Source: Caenicola sp034331105
Lineage (GTDB): Bacteria > Synergistota > Synergistia > Synergistales > Synergistaceae
Direction of reading: 5' to 3'
Length of the DNA stretch: 64,000 nt
Assembly: GCA_034331105.1 (NCBI GenBank)
Contig: JAXQGB010000011.1
Coordinates: 186,001-250,000 of the forward strand
In this document: piece by piece, positions 23,416 through 32,524 of the stretch
Numbering within the stretch: position 1 is the first letter of the stretch
Layout of the letters: each line of letters begins with the position of its first letter
Notes under the pieces: generated by a model
Seen by the model: only the letters and a program-made list of their open reading frames with translations
Told to the model about the DNA's origin: nothing
Databases searched by the model: none
Program-made: the position numbers and the translations under genes

Positions 23416-24898
23416 CTGCCCAGCCCTCTCTTTTCTGAAGTGCGTTTATTCTGTGTTCTATCTGACCCAGGCTTCCCTGCGCATCAAGCCTGAATTTACC
23501 CCACGAAAACTCAGGACATCCCCTTATGAATATTTTTTTATCAAATTCCTCTTCCCACGATGCCAGAAATGTTTCGGCTATGTACCCGGCTATGGAAGAA
23601 TATGCCTCGACAAGCAGCGCTTCAGACCTTGAAGACATCGTTATCTTCCTGATGAATCTCTTTATCTGCATCGCGATACTCTCTTCACGCGGTACCCAGC
23701 CAAGACCCCCGCAGAAGGGGCAGCCATGGCTAAGTGCAGCTCTTATATCGGTCCTGGCCCTTTTTCTTGTTATCTCTACCAGTCCCAGACCGGTGACTCC
23801 ATAGACCCTTGCTTTGCATCTGTCGTTCCTGAACAGTTCCTGCAGCTCGTGGATAAGCTCCTGATTCGACTCTTCTGTGTCCATGTCAATAAAATCTACG
23901 ACAATTATCCCGCCTATGGCGCGAAGCCTGAGCTGTCTGGCTATCTCCTCTGCAGCTTCCATATTTGTCTTGAAGATCGTGTCGTTCAGGTTTTTAGAAC
24001 CTACAAATTTACCGGTATTGACGTCAATTACCGTAAGAGCCTCGGTCTGGTCGATGACAAGATAGGCTCCGGAAGAAAGCCAGACTTTTCTGTCCTGCAG
24101 CTCCAGCAGCTGGTTTTCAATGTTGTATACGTCAAATATCGGCGTTTTGCCTTTGTAGAAGTTTATTTCAATATTTTTGCCTGGAAAGAAGCGCTCTGCA
24201 AAAGACTGGATATTATCCCTGTCCTCTTCCGTATCTACAACTATTTCGTCTATATCCTCTGTGAGATCATCCCTGAGGACCCGCTCCAACAGGCCAAGAT
24301 CTTTGTGTATCAGGCATGGGGCTCCGTTTTTTTCTGCATTGTGCTTTATGGTCTCCCACTGGGCTAGGAGATCCTGTACGTCATTTTCAAGGCTTTCTTT
24401 GTCGCAGCCCTCTGCTACTGTTCTGATTATTATTCCGAATCCCTCCGGACGTATCTCCTTCGATATTGATCTCAGGCGGGCTCGCTCATCATTGTCCTCT
24501 ATTCTTTTGGATACGCCTGTTTCATGTCCGTCCGGAATAAGTACCATGTACCTCCCGGCCAGGGATATCCTCGGAGATACACGGGCTCCTTTGCCCTTTC
24601 TGGCATTTTTTACTACCTGGACCAGCATTTCGATCCCGGGTTTTACATCAATGCCATGCACATCATCGAGATAGAGGAAACCGTTCCTGCCATCTCCAAG
24701 GTTTAAAAATGCGGAATGCATTCCGGGAAGGACGCTGTCCACCCTGGCCTTGTATATCTCACCTGTCCTCTGATGCTCCAGCATTCTTTCCACGAAGAAA
24801 TCATAGAGCTTGCCCCTCTCGTCGAGGATCGCTATCCTGATCTCTTCCGGGTCGATAAGATTTGCAACTATTTTTTTTGTCGGTTCGAATGATGTCAT
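23390..24898 (-). CDS. rng: Ribonuclease G/E family endoribonuclease
   Basis: Cleaves single-stranded RNA with a preference for 5' monophosphate ends; likely roles are rRNA maturation and mRNA decay. The 502-residue protein has an N-terminal S1 domain (GEIYKARVDSVLPGMHSAF, about 35-110), the DNase I-like catalytic part with DVNTGKFVGS and VVDFIDMD, each holding a magnesium-binding Asp (about 285 and 330), and the zinc-link CPFCGGLG (about 390). No long disordered C-terminus, so it is RNase G-like rather than a full RNase E. The ATG at 24898 is 7 nt after GGAGG; earlier in-frame codons lack a ribosome site. It overlaps smc by 26 nt. Confidence 0.93.
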   Translation of the reverse strand: MTSFEPTKKIVANLIDPEEIRIAILDERGKLYDFFVERMLEHQRTGEIYKARVDSVLPGMHSAFLNLGDGRNGFLYLDDVHGIDVKPGIEMLVQVVKNARKGKGARVSPRISLAGRYMVLIPDGHETGVSKRIEDNDERARLRSISKEIRPEGFGIIIRTVAEGCDKESLENDVQDLLAQWETIKHNAEKNGAPCLIHKDLGLLERVLRDDLTEDIDEIVVDTEEDRDNIQSFAERFFPGKNIEINFYKGKTPIFDVYNIENQLLELQDRKVWLSSGAYLVIDQTEALTVIDVNTGKFVGSKNLNDTIFKTNMEAAEEIARQLRLRAIGGIIVVDFIDMDTEESNQELIHELQELFRNDRCKARVYGVTGLGLVEITRKRARTDIRAALSHGCPFCGGLGWVPREESIAMQIKRFIRKITMSSRSEALLVEAYSSIAGYIAETFLASWEEEFDKKIFIRGCPEFSWGKFRLDAQGSLGQIEHRINALQKREGWAVVHKSSSA

Positions 24899-24914
24899 GT
24901 TCATTCCTCCATGA

Positions 24915-25517
24915 TCAAATGAGAGACAGTATTGTGCCGGTCCCGGCATCCCACGCGCCTACACATTCTCGGACAAGATATAGATCTTTCCATCCCTCGC
25001 ATATGCCCTCTTCTTTAAGGCTCCTTACAAGATTTCCTGCCCCGCAGTGTTCCAGATCGCCTATAGTAAGCACTGCAGAACCTTGATCGACATAGGCTCC
25101 ATAAAGTATCCCTGTCCTCTCGATCTCTTTTTGAAGCGTATCCAGCGCATAGCTTCCAAACTCGAAATCAACGCCGCTGATCCTGTATACCGCCGCTGTC
25201 GCAAGCTTTGAAAGGGGAAGCCCATCAACTTCAGCGTATTTTAGTATATGTATCCCCTCGGGAAGCTTGCCGTTCCATCTTTCTGCACAGGAATCATCCC
25301 ACTCATTGAACCAGAAATCAGCGGGTTCCTGCACACCTTTAACTCCTGCCGCAAGCGCAGGTCCGAGGCTGATATGCGGGTGAGGTGAAAAGCCCTGGGT
25401 AAATTCCTGTGAAAGACCTGCTCTTCTGGCAGCCCTTGAAAATAAGACCGGCAGATCAAGGTGATTCAAAAAGGTCACCCATCCTTTTTTTTCGAACATT
25501 ATCCTTATTCTAGGCAT
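24915..25517 (-). CDS. TIGR03936 family (DUF2344) radical-SAM-linked protein
   Basis: A 200-residue protein of a family that almost always accompanies the TIGR03960 radical-SAM protein, as it does here with an 8-nt overlap. Landmarks are FLNHLDLPVLFSRAARRAG near the N-terminus and FSPHPHISLGPALAAGV. In many bacteria the two are fused or adjacent and sit next to RNase G and ribosomal protein genes; the biochemical role is not established. There are no cluster cysteines, so it is not itself a radical enzyme. It lies 16 nt upstream of the RNase G gene. Confidence 0.85.
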   Translation of the reverse strand: MPRIRIMFEKKGWVTFLNHLDLPVLFSRAARRAGLSQEFTQGFSPHPHISLGPALAAGVKGVQEPADFWFNEWDDSCAERWNGKLPEGIHILKYAEVDGLPLSKLATAAVYRISGVDFEFGSYALDTLQKEIERTGILYGAYVDQGSAVLTIGDLEHCGAGNLVRSLKEEGICEGWKDLYLVRECVGAWDAGTGTILSLI

Positions 25518-27294
25518 CTGAGCAACCTTTCACGGCAGTTCTTCCCTGCCAGCCGCATGCGTTGCATCCTTCCCTGCAGTCGGGTGTCACATCTCCGGTC
25601 ATAGCCATCTCCCTCTCCCTGAGAAGGAACTGCTTTGAAACTCCGGAATCTATGTGATCCCACGGAAGGAGTTCATCCAGGCCACGTTCCCTGCATGCGT
25701 ATCCGTCAGGATCGATCCCGAGGTCAGTGAAGACTTCCATCCATCTTTCAAAATTGAAGAATTCCGACCATCCGTCAAAGCGCTCCCCTCTGTTCCACGC
25801 TTCTTCAACTGCATCTGCAAGCCTGGCATCACCACGGGCAAATACGCTTTCTATATAGGTCTGCTCCGGCTCATGGTAGGATATGGACACCTTGCGATTC
25901 CTTATGTTGTTCTTTACCCACCTGCCCCGCTCCCTCAGTGTATGGCGGTCAAGCTGCGCTTCCCACTGGAAAGGCGTATGGGCTTTTGGGACAAAGCCTG
26001 CAAGTGAAACGCTAACATCTCCCCGGCGCTTGTGCCTTTTAGCTATCGAGACTGCTTTGTTGCATATCTCGTGTATACCTGCAAGATCTTCGTCCTTCTC
26101 CGTGGGCAGTCCCATCATAAAATAGAGCTTGACCCTGTCCCAGCCATGGGAAAATGTGGCTTCGAGGGCAGCTTCTATGTCCTCGTCAGAAACGCCCTTG
26201 TTTATGACATTCCTCAGGTGCTGAGTCCCTGCTTCCGGGGCAAAGGTAAGTCCGCCTTTACGGATCGACTCAAGTTCAGCTGCCATGTTGACCGAGAAGG
26301 CGTCGACCCTTAGGCTTGGAAGGCTTAGTTTGATCTGATTGTTTTTAAGCATGGGACCAAATCTTTTAAGTATCTCGCCCATCTCGCTCCAGTCACATGT
26401 TGCAAGCGATAGCAGGCCTACTTCTTCCCACCCTGTCTTCTGAAGGAGCTCTTCCACCTGAGCAGCAACTGACTCTGCGCTTCTCTCCCTTACAGGCCTG
26501 TCTATCATGCCTGCCTGGCAGAAACGGCACCCCCTGGTGCAGCCTTTGAAGACCTGTACCGCTATCCGGTCATGTACTATACCGGTGTTTGGCACTATCA
26601 TGTCTTTATTGTAAAAAGCTGAGTCAAGGTCTTCGATTATCCTTCTCATCACAGGTTTATCCGGTTTGATCAGAGGAACATAGACTCCTTGGATCCTTGA
26701 AAGCGCCCGTATCTTTTCGTCCCGGCTCCTGCCTTTCAGTTCATGTATCGCCCTTAATACCTCGGGCACCAGTATCTCGCCGTCTCCAACGCAGAACGCA
26801 TCGATAAACGGCGACATCGGCTCCGGAGCAAGGGCTCCCGGCCCGCCAGCAATGACGATGGGGTCTCCTTCTTTCCGATTTTCAGAACGAAAAGGGATCC
26901 CCGCAAGGTCCAGCACCGTCAAAATGTTGGTATATGAAAGTTCATACTGAAGAGTAAAGCCGACAACATCAAACTCTGATACAGGCCTTCTGCTTTCAAG
27001 GGCCCAGAGCTTTGTACCCGATGATCTCAGGGCCTCCTCCATATCCGGCCATGGAGTATAGACCCTTTCCGCATCCGCAAATGGGAGAGACTTGGTCAGT
27101 CCGTAAAGTATCTGGTACCCCAGATAGCTCATCCCCACTTCGTATACGTCTGGAAAAGCATAACAAATCCTTACTACATCTGAGTCTGAGCTTTTTACCG
27201 GGCCGCTTCCCCACTCGCCTCCCGTATACCTTGAAGGTCTCTTGACCGATGCAAGGATGGATCTGCGAGGGTCAGCCCCTCTCTCTGATAACAT
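25510..27294 (-). CDS. TIGR03960 family B12-binding-type radical SAM protein
   Basis: A 594-residue radical-SAM protein of uncertain substrate. The N-terminal region (about 40-240) resembles a B12-binding Rossmann fold (CYAFPDVYEVGMSYLG, VIAGGPGALAPEPM). The radical-SAM core has CTRGCRFCQAGM (about residue 255) with the CxxxCxxC cluster ligands, and the C-terminus has a further cysteine group (CREGCNACGWQG). AGGAGG lies 9 nt before the ATG. The conserved link to RNase G and DUF2344 suggests a role in RNA or ribosome modification, which is inference only. Confidence 0.88.
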   Translation of the reverse strand: MLSERGADPRRSILASVKRPSRYTGGEWGSGPVKSSDSDVVRICYAFPDVYEVGMSYLGYQILYGLTKSLPFADAERVYTPWPDMEEALRSSGTKLWALESRRPVSEFDVVGFTLQYELSYTNILTVLDLAGIPFRSENRKEGDPIVIAGGPGALAPEPMSPFIDAFCVGDGEILVPEVLRAIHELKGRSRDEKIRALSRIQGVYVPLIKPDKPVMRRIIEDLDSAFYNKDMIVPNTGIVHDRIAVQVFKGCTRGCRFCQAGMIDRPVRERSAESVAAQVEELLQKTGWEEVGLLSLATCDWSEMGEILKRFGPMLKNNQIKLSLPSLRVDAFSVNMAAELESIRKGGLTFAPEAGTQHLRNVINKGVSDEDIEAALEATFSHGWDRVKLYFMMGLPTEKDEDLAGIHEICNKAVSIAKRHKRRGDVSVSLAGFVPKAHTPFQWEAQLDRHTLRERGRWVKNNIRNRKVSISYHEPEQTYIESVFARGDARLADAVEEAWNRGERFDGWSEFFNFERWMEVFTDLGIDPDGYACRERGLDELLPWDHIDSGVSKQFLLREREMAMTGDVTPDCREGCNACGWQGRTAVKGCSDA

Positions 27295-27399
27295 TTTGAT
27301 GATCCTCCTGATGCAGAGAATGCTCCTGATCGGGGCATCCCTGCTCTCTAAATTTTACCGGGCAGGAATTATTGTTAATTCCGTCCGTGTAATTTCAAT

Positions 27400-28512
27400 T
27401 TAAAACCTGCCCTCTCTCGACACAATGACAACGCTCTGGACCAGCGCCAGCCCTATTGCCACCGCCAGGAGCGAACTTCCTCCGTAACTTATGAGAGGCA
27501 GGGGCAGGCCTGTCACAGGCAGCAAACCCATGCTCATTCCGATGCTTTCAGTTATCTGGAACCATATCCATGCTACTATTCCTGCTGTAAGCAGTTTTCC
27601 CCTGGTGTCCCTTGTATAATATGCAACGTTGAGCATCCTCAGAAGCATTATCGTAAAAAGTATCAAAATGACCAGACAGCCTATAAAGCCGAACTCTTCA
27701 GAAAATACGCTGAAAATGAAATCCGTGTGCGGTTCGGGCAGAAAATGAAGTTTGCCCTGGGTACCGTGAAGGAATCCTTTTCCGAAAAGGCCTCCTGATC
27801 CGACAGCTATCCTTGACTGTATTACATTATACCCCGCACCCTGGGGGTCTATTGTAGGATCGATAAATACCATGAGCCTCATTTTCTGATAGGGTTTGAG
27901 AAACATCCATGCGGCTGGCAGCATCGCCAGAATAGAGATCACTATGCCCGACAGAAATTTCACTGGCGCTCCCGCTGCTATCAGTACTGCAAAAAGCATC
28001 ACGGAGTAGACAAGAGAGCTCCCCAGGTCTGGCTGAAGAAGTATCAGGACTATCATGACCCCTCCCAGGCAAACGGCAGCAGCTATGCCTTTCATATCTG
28101 TCGGAGGCAGCTTGAAACAAATCTGTGCCAGCGCAAGTGCCAGTATGACCTTGCCCATTTCAGAGGGCTGGATCCTGAAAAAACCAAGATTGAACCAGCT
28201 TTGGGATCCCTTTGAAGTATACCCGACTGCCAATAGCAGAACGAGGACCATAACCATAACGGCAAAAAGCGGTCCCGCAAGATCCAGGAACCTCTGATAT
28301 CCTATCTTTAACACCATCACGTATACGACCGCACTTGCCCCGCCCCAAACCAGCTGGCGAACAGCAAACGAAGAGAGAGTTACGGCCTTATTCGGACTCG
28401 CACTGTAAATAGCAGCTATTCCAAGAAGGAACAAAGCTATTGTGGCAAACAGCATTAGCAGATCAATGTTCGACCTGATCTCCCTCCAGCTGCTGCCCTT
28501 CTTTTCAGGCAT
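27400..28512 (-). CDS. rodA: Rod-shape peptidoglycan glycosyltransferase RodA (SEDS)
   Basis: Polymerises lipid II into glycan strands for cell elongation together with PBP2. The 370-residue polytopic protein has about ten membrane spans and the SEDS signatures AVGSGGLFGKGFLHGTQG and LPEPHTDFIFSVFSEEFG, including the catalytic Asp, and ends with LPLISYGGSSLLAVAIGLAL. It overlaps minE by 8 nt. Its partner mrdA is 1.8 kb upstream in the same run, with minCDE between them. A weak promoter-like TTGAAA and an inverted GGGCAGG/CCTGCCC pair follow its stop (27,310-27,420). Confidence 0.95.
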   Translation of the reverse strand: MPEKKGSSWREIRSNIDLLMLFATIALFLLGIAAIYSASPNKAVTLSSFAVRQLVWGGASAVVYVMVLKIGYQRFLDLAGPLFAVMVMVLVLLLAVGYTSKGSQSWFNLGFFRIQPSEMGKVILALALAQICFKLPPTDMKGIAAAVCLGGVMIVLILLQPDLGSSLVYSVMLFAVLIAAGAPVKFLSGIVISILAMLPAAWMFLKPYQKMRLMVFIDPTIDPQGAGYNVIQSRIAVGSGGLFGKGFLHGTQGKLHFLPEPHTDFIFSVFSEEFGFIGCLVILILFTIMLLRMLNVAYYTRDTRGKLLTAGIVAWIWFQITESIGMSMGLLPVTGLPLPLISYGGSSLLAVAIGLALVQSVVIVSREGRF

Positions 28513-28786
28513 TCTTCTTCCTTCCTCTTACCGGCCTTTGTGAACTCTTAAGCGGGATATTGGCGACCAGAGCAACTGACCGGTTCCGCCTCTCCAGATT
28601 CATATTTATTCCCTTTTCATCTATCTCAAGATATTTTTTTAACAGCTTCACCATGTCCACCTTCAACGCTTCAAGTTTCTCGGGAGCGATATCGTTACGA
28701 TCATGGATAAGGACAAGCTGCAGCCTCTCTTTAGCTACTTCCTTGCTTTTGCCCCCTGAAAAGAATCGTGACAGGAATTCAAACAT
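28505..28786 (-). CDS. minE: Cell division topological specificity factor MinE
   Basis: Drives MinD off the membrane so that the MinCD inhibitor oscillates or is confined away from mid-cell. With ATG at 28786 the protein has 93 residues: the membrane-targeting N-terminus MFEFLSRFFSGG, the MinD-contact helix around KERLQLVLIHDRNDIAPE and the C-terminal dimer domain. AGGTGG lies 8 nt before this ATG; a GTG four codons earlier (28798) is less likely. It sits between minD and rodA. Confidence 0.92.
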   Translation of the reverse strand: MFEFLSRFFSGGKSKEVAKERLQLVLIHDRNDIAPEKLEALKVDMVKLLKKYLEIDEKGINMNLERRNRSVALVANIPLKSSQRPVRGRKKNA

Positions 28787-28798
28787 AATATTTGCCAC

Positions 28799-29596
28799 CT
28801 ACTTTCCAAAAAACCTGCGAAGGGAAGAGAAGAAACCCTTCTGATTTCCGGAGAGATCCATAAAAGGAACTTCATTGCCGCATATCCTCTTTGCTATGTT
28901 CAAAAAAGCCTGAGAAGCTTCTGATCCATTGGAAAATGTAAGCGGTTCACCTTTGTTGGATGAAGTCACTACGCTCTCGTCATCTGGTATCGTGCCGATC
29001 AGGTCAACAGCCAGTATGTCCAGTACATCCTGGACGGCAAGCATATCGCCGCGTTTGACCATGTCAGGCTTGATCCTGTTTATAATTAGGCTGATAGGGG
29101 CTTTTTCCATCGATTCCAGCAAACCAATGATCCTGTCGGCATCCCTCACTGCCGAAACTTCAGGTGTCGTCACCACCAGAGCTTCGTCAGCACCTGCCGC
29201 TGCATTCCTGAATCCGGCTTCAATGCCTGCGGGGCTGTCTATAAGGACATAATCAAATTCGTTTCTGAGCTGCCCGCATATATCCAGCATCTGCTCTGAA
29301 GTCACGGCATCCTTGGTCCGTGACTGTGCCGTGGGGATCATGTAGAGATTATTTATCCTCTTGTCTCTTATCAGAGCCTGGTTGAGCCGGCAGGTACCCT
29401 CTATGACGTCGACCAGCGTATATACTATCCTGTTTTCAAGACCCATTATCACATCAAGGTTCCTGAGCCCCACATCTCCGTCTACCGCTACAACTTTATG
29501 TCCCTCGCTTGCCAGTGCAACAGCCAGGTTGGCGGTAGTTGTTGTTTTTCCCACACCGCCTTTGCCCGATGTAATGACTATTATCCTGCAGTCCAT
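28799..29596 (-). CDS. minD: Septum-site determining ATPase MinD
   Basis: Membrane-cycling ATPase that recruits MinC. The 265-residue protein starts with the deviant Walker A GKGGVGKTTTTANLAVALA, carries DGDVGLRNLDVIMGLENR (A') and DYVLIDSPAGIEAGF (Walker B), and ends with an amphipathic basic helix (FFSSLRRFFGK) that anchors it to the membrane. It is 12 nt downstream of minC and 12 nt upstream of the minE start. Confidence 0.97.
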   Translation of the reverse strand: MDCRIIVITSGKGGVGKTTTTANLAVALASEGHKVVAVDGDVGLRNLDVIMGLENRIVYTLVDVIEGTCRLNQALIRDKRINNLYMIPTAQSRTKDAVTSEQMLDICGQLRNEFDYVLIDSPAGIEAGFRNAAAGADEALVVTTPEVSAVRDADRIIGLLESMEKAPISLIINRIKPDMVKRGDMLAVQDVLDILAVDLIGTIPDDESVVTSSNKGEPLTFSNGSEASQAFLNIAKRICGNEVPFMDLSGNQKGFFSSLRRFFGK

Positions 29597-29608
29597 ACTT
29601 TCATCCTC

Positions 29609-30277
29609 CTATATCGCAGGCCACTCTGTGAGCAGCACTTCATCCTCGTTAACGGTTATTACTACAGCCTTGCCCCAAATATCAGAACTTTTATCTATTA
29701 ATCCTACCTTGCGGCCGATCCTGACCTGCCCCGATTCGAAAGATCTTGCAGAGACCGATGCTGTTTCGTCTCCTTGAAATCCCGCATGAGCAAGACCTTT
29801 AAGCCTTCCAAGTACAACTATGTGTCCCCCGGCTGAAATCTCTGATCCGACATTGACGTGGCCTGTTACTATCACATCTCCCTCATGCATTATCTTCTGT
29901 CCGCCGCGCAGCGTTCCTGTGTAGAATAGCGTTCCGGATCCTTCAGGGCTTGAAAGTCTTTCCTGTCTTGATTTATTATCAAAATCTCCGACAGCTATTC
30001 CCAGCCGTTCCAGCGCCGTTGCTGTCTCCTGATCGGTAACGGCCCAGTTGATGACATAACAGCCGGTCGGTTCGATAAAATATTTCCAGATCTTGGCAAC
30101 AAGGGCAGCCCCAAAGCTTCTGCCCTGCAGATCCATTATGACGCTGCTCCCTTCAAGCAGGGTTTTTCCGTTGACCGTAAGTTCCTCAAACTCTTCAAGT
30201 ATTTTTTTTTCGCTAAGTTCCTCAGGAACTACGCATCGTAAAATTCCTGTCTGTATACCCTTGAGATGGATCATCAT
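29609..30277 (-). CDS. minC: Septum-site determining protein MinC
   Basis: Inhibits FtsZ polymerisation away from mid-cell. The protein (222 residues from ATG 30277) has an N-terminal MinC_N domain (about 1-100) and the C-terminal right-handed beta-helix that binds MinD, seen in GTLRGGQKIMHEGDVIVTG, VGSEISAGGHIVVLGRLKG and AHAGFQGDETA. GGGGTGA lies before the two ATG codons; the upstream GTG at 30289 overlaps this site. The gene starts 14 nt after the mrdA stop. Confidence 0.94.
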   Translation of the reverse strand: MMIHLKGIQTGILRCVVPEELSEKKILEEFEELTVNGKTLLEGSSVIMDLQGRSFGAALVAKIWKYFIEPTGCYVINWAVTDQETATALERLGIAVGDFDNKSRQERLSSPEGSGTLFYTGTLRGGQKIMHEGDVIVTGHVNVGSEISAGGHIVVLGRLKGLAHAGFQGDETASVSARSFESGQVRIGRKVGLIDKSSDIWGKAVVITVNEDEVLLTEWPAI

Positions 30278-30291
30278 TCTCAAATTCACCC

Positions 30292-32064
30292 CTATTCTGT
30301 TTTAGGCTTGACCGGGGCCGGTTCGGCGTATTTATTCCCATTTATTAACAAGTTGAGCATTTTACCAACTATAGGGCCTGCGACAGCTCCTCCGCCCTTT
30401 CCCGCTTCGGCGATGACGACCACTGCGTAGCGCGGCGCGTCTGCCGGAGCATATCCTGCAAACCACGCATGGTCTTCGCCATGGGCGTTCTGAGCCGTGC
30501 CGGTCTTTCCTGCGATCTGAACTCCGAAAGAACTTGCGCGCCTTCCGGTGCCTGTGCTTGCAACTTCACGCAGGCCTTCCTGCATTATCTTTATGATCTC
30601 AGGAGCTATTTCAAGCTTAGTGTACTCCGGTATCGCTTTAGAATTTATTCGGGGCTTGATCAGTTTGCCTCCGTTGGCTATAGCAGCGTAGGCTCTAAGG
30701 AGCTGGACAGGCGTCATAAGGACATAACCCTGTCCTATTGAATAATTGACCGTATCCCCCCCGTACCAGTTCTCCTTTATCCTTTCTTTTTTCCACTCAG
30801 GCCCTGCAATAGTTCCTGATATTTCTCCCAAAAGGTCTATTCCTGTCTTTTCCCCGACACCATACTTTCCGGCGGTTTTGATCAGTCTGTCTATCCCCAG
30901 CCAGGTAGATGTCTGATAAAAATAAACGTCGCAGGAATCCCTGAGCGCCCTCATGACATTTTCCGTGCCGTGTCCGGTACGGAGCCAGCACCTGAACCGC
31001 CTGTCGCCAAGCTCGAAGTATCCCGGACACCTTACTGTTGTGCTTGTGTTGACGACTTTGTTTTCAAGCACAGAGGAAGCCGTAACGATCTTAAACGTTG
31101 ATGCCGGAGGATATCCGCCGGATATCGCCCTGTTCATCATCGGTCTTTCTTTGTGGTCTGTCAGGGACGCCCATTCCTTGTTTGAGATGCCCCATGTGAA
31201 AGGGTTGGGATCGTAGCTTGGGGAGGAATAAAGACATTTTACAGAACCGTCGTTGACATCCATTGCAACGACGGCCCCCCTGAAGCTCCCTATCAGTTCA
31301 GCTGCATATCGCTGTGCAGCGAGGTCGATCGTCAGGACTGCATCACTTCCCCTTTGCGGCGGGCTGTAAGATATATCCCTTAGCTTTCTTCCCTTTGCGT
31401 CTACTTCTATTACCTCTTCACCGGGCAAACCCTGGAGATCTTCGTCATACCAGGCCTCGATCCCGTTCTTGCCTATCATGTCGCCACCACGGTATGAGCT
31501 GTCCTTTCTTGCTTCCAGCTCATCTTTGGTTATCTCTGAAACATAACCGACAACATGTGCGGTAAAATTTCCCGCCGGATAAGTCCTCTTCCAGACAGGG
31601 GTGAGGAAGAGCGCCTCACTGAAATTTTTGTCTGTGATCAGTTCCGCGGATTGGGCGAATGTAAGGTTCGATGCAACTGTTATCGCACGGTAAGGTGCGG
31701 AATACTGCTTTTCTATCAGTATCTTCAGTTCTTCTTCGTTGATCGGGATCCCATTTCTCATAAGGATCGACGAAACTAGTTTTATGTTGCCTTCCCGCTG
31801 AAGATCCACCGGATATCCGTTAACGCTGAAAGTCCTTACATTAACAGCAAGGGGCGCTCCTTTAGAATCTGTGATCGTGCCTCTTGGCGGCGACATTCTT
31901 ATTATTCTCAGCCTGTTCTGCGATGCCAGCCTTACATACTGGTTTGCTTTGATCACCTGAAAGAAAAAGAGGCTCATGAGCAGTACAGCAACTGTGAACA
32001 ACACCATAAACTGAAGGAACCTTATCCTTCTGTCTATGTCAAATCGGGCCTGTCTGCTAGACAT
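30292..32064 (-). CDS. mrdA: Penicillin-binding protein 2 (elongation transpeptidase)
   Basis: Class B PBP that cross-links peptidoglycan for rod elongation with RodA. The 590-residue protein has one N-terminal membrane span (about 18-40), a dimerisation region (VSEITKDELEA), and the transpeptidase domain with SxxK in GGYPPASTFKIVTASS (about 315), the SxN-type segment YSIGQGYVLMTPVQ and KTG in IAGKTGTAQNAHGEDHAWF. It overlaps mreD by 8 nt and is followed by minC. Confidence 0.95.
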   Translation of the reverse strand: MSSRQARFDIDRRIRFLQFMVLFTVAVLLMSLFFFQVIKANQYVRLASQNRLRIIRMSPPRGTITDSKGAPLAVNVRTFSVNGYPVDLQREGNIKLVSSILMRNGIPINEEELKILIEKQYSAPYRAITVASNLTFAQSAELITDKNFSEALFLTPVWKRTYPAGNFTAHVVGYVSEITKDELEARKDSSYRGGDMIGKNGIEAWYDEDLQGLPGEEVIEVDAKGRKLRDISYSPPQRGSDAVLTIDLAAQRYAAELIGSFRGAVVAMDVNDGSVKCLYSSPSYDPNPFTWGISNKEWASLTDHKERPMMNRAISGGYPPASTFKIVTASSVLENKVVNTSTTVRCPGYFELGDRRFRCWLRTGHGTENVMRALRDSCDVYFYQTSTWLGIDRLIKTAGKYGVGEKTGIDLLGEISGTIAGPEWKKERIKENWYGGDTVNYSIGQGYVLMTPVQLLRAYAAIANGGKLIKPRINSKAIPEYTKLEIAPEIIKIMQEGLREVASTGTGRRASSFGVQIAGKTGTAQNAHGEDHAWFAGYAPADAPRYAVVVIAEAGKGGGAVAGPIVGKMLNLLINGNKYAEPAPVKPKTE

Positions 32065-32524
32065 TCCTGTCTGAGACCTTCCAATATATCAGGGAAAATA
32101 CGATCACAAGAGGCACGCCCAAAAGCTGCTGCACAAAAAACTGCCTTAAGGCTACCTGGCTTGGGACCGTCCATAAAGCAAAATGTGCAAATCCGGAAAA
32201 AAGGACCGAGGCAATGAGTATAAATGTAAAAAATACAACTGTCCTGCCCTGTGCAGGTATTTTATACCAGAGAAAACATGAGGCAGCGACAAGTCCTGCG
32301 TTTAAGGCCGCTGTCAGTCCCGGTAGGTTAGTCCACCTGAAATCCCATAACAGCCCTCCTGCGAAAGCAGCCCAGATCATGATTATCTGTTTCTCTTTCC
32401 TGGTCGCAGGCAAAAGGGACATCAGCAGGAGCAGCATCAAATAAATATTGGGGACAATAAAAAAGCCCATTAAAAATACCTGGACAAAATCCTGTAATAA
32501 CCAGACTGCGATCAGATAAATCAT
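32057..32524 (-). CDS. mreD: Rod-shape determining protein MreD
   Basis: Small polytopic inner-membrane partner of MreC and PBP2. The 155 residues contain about five hydrophobic spans with short loops (for example VWLLQDFVQVFLMGFF and ALWTVPSQVALRQFFVQQLL). MreD sequences are weakly conserved; the assignment rests on length, topology and position exactly between mreC and mrdA, overlapping each by 4 and 8 nt. Confidence 0.88.
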   Translation of the reverse strand: MIYLIAVWLLQDFVQVFLMGFFIVPNIYLMLLLLMSLLPATRKEKQIIMIWAAFAGGLLWDFRWTNLPGLTAALNAGLVAASCFLWYKIPAQGRTVVFFTFILIASVLFSGFAHFALWTVPSQVALRQFFVQQLLGVPLVIVFSLIYWKVSDRNV

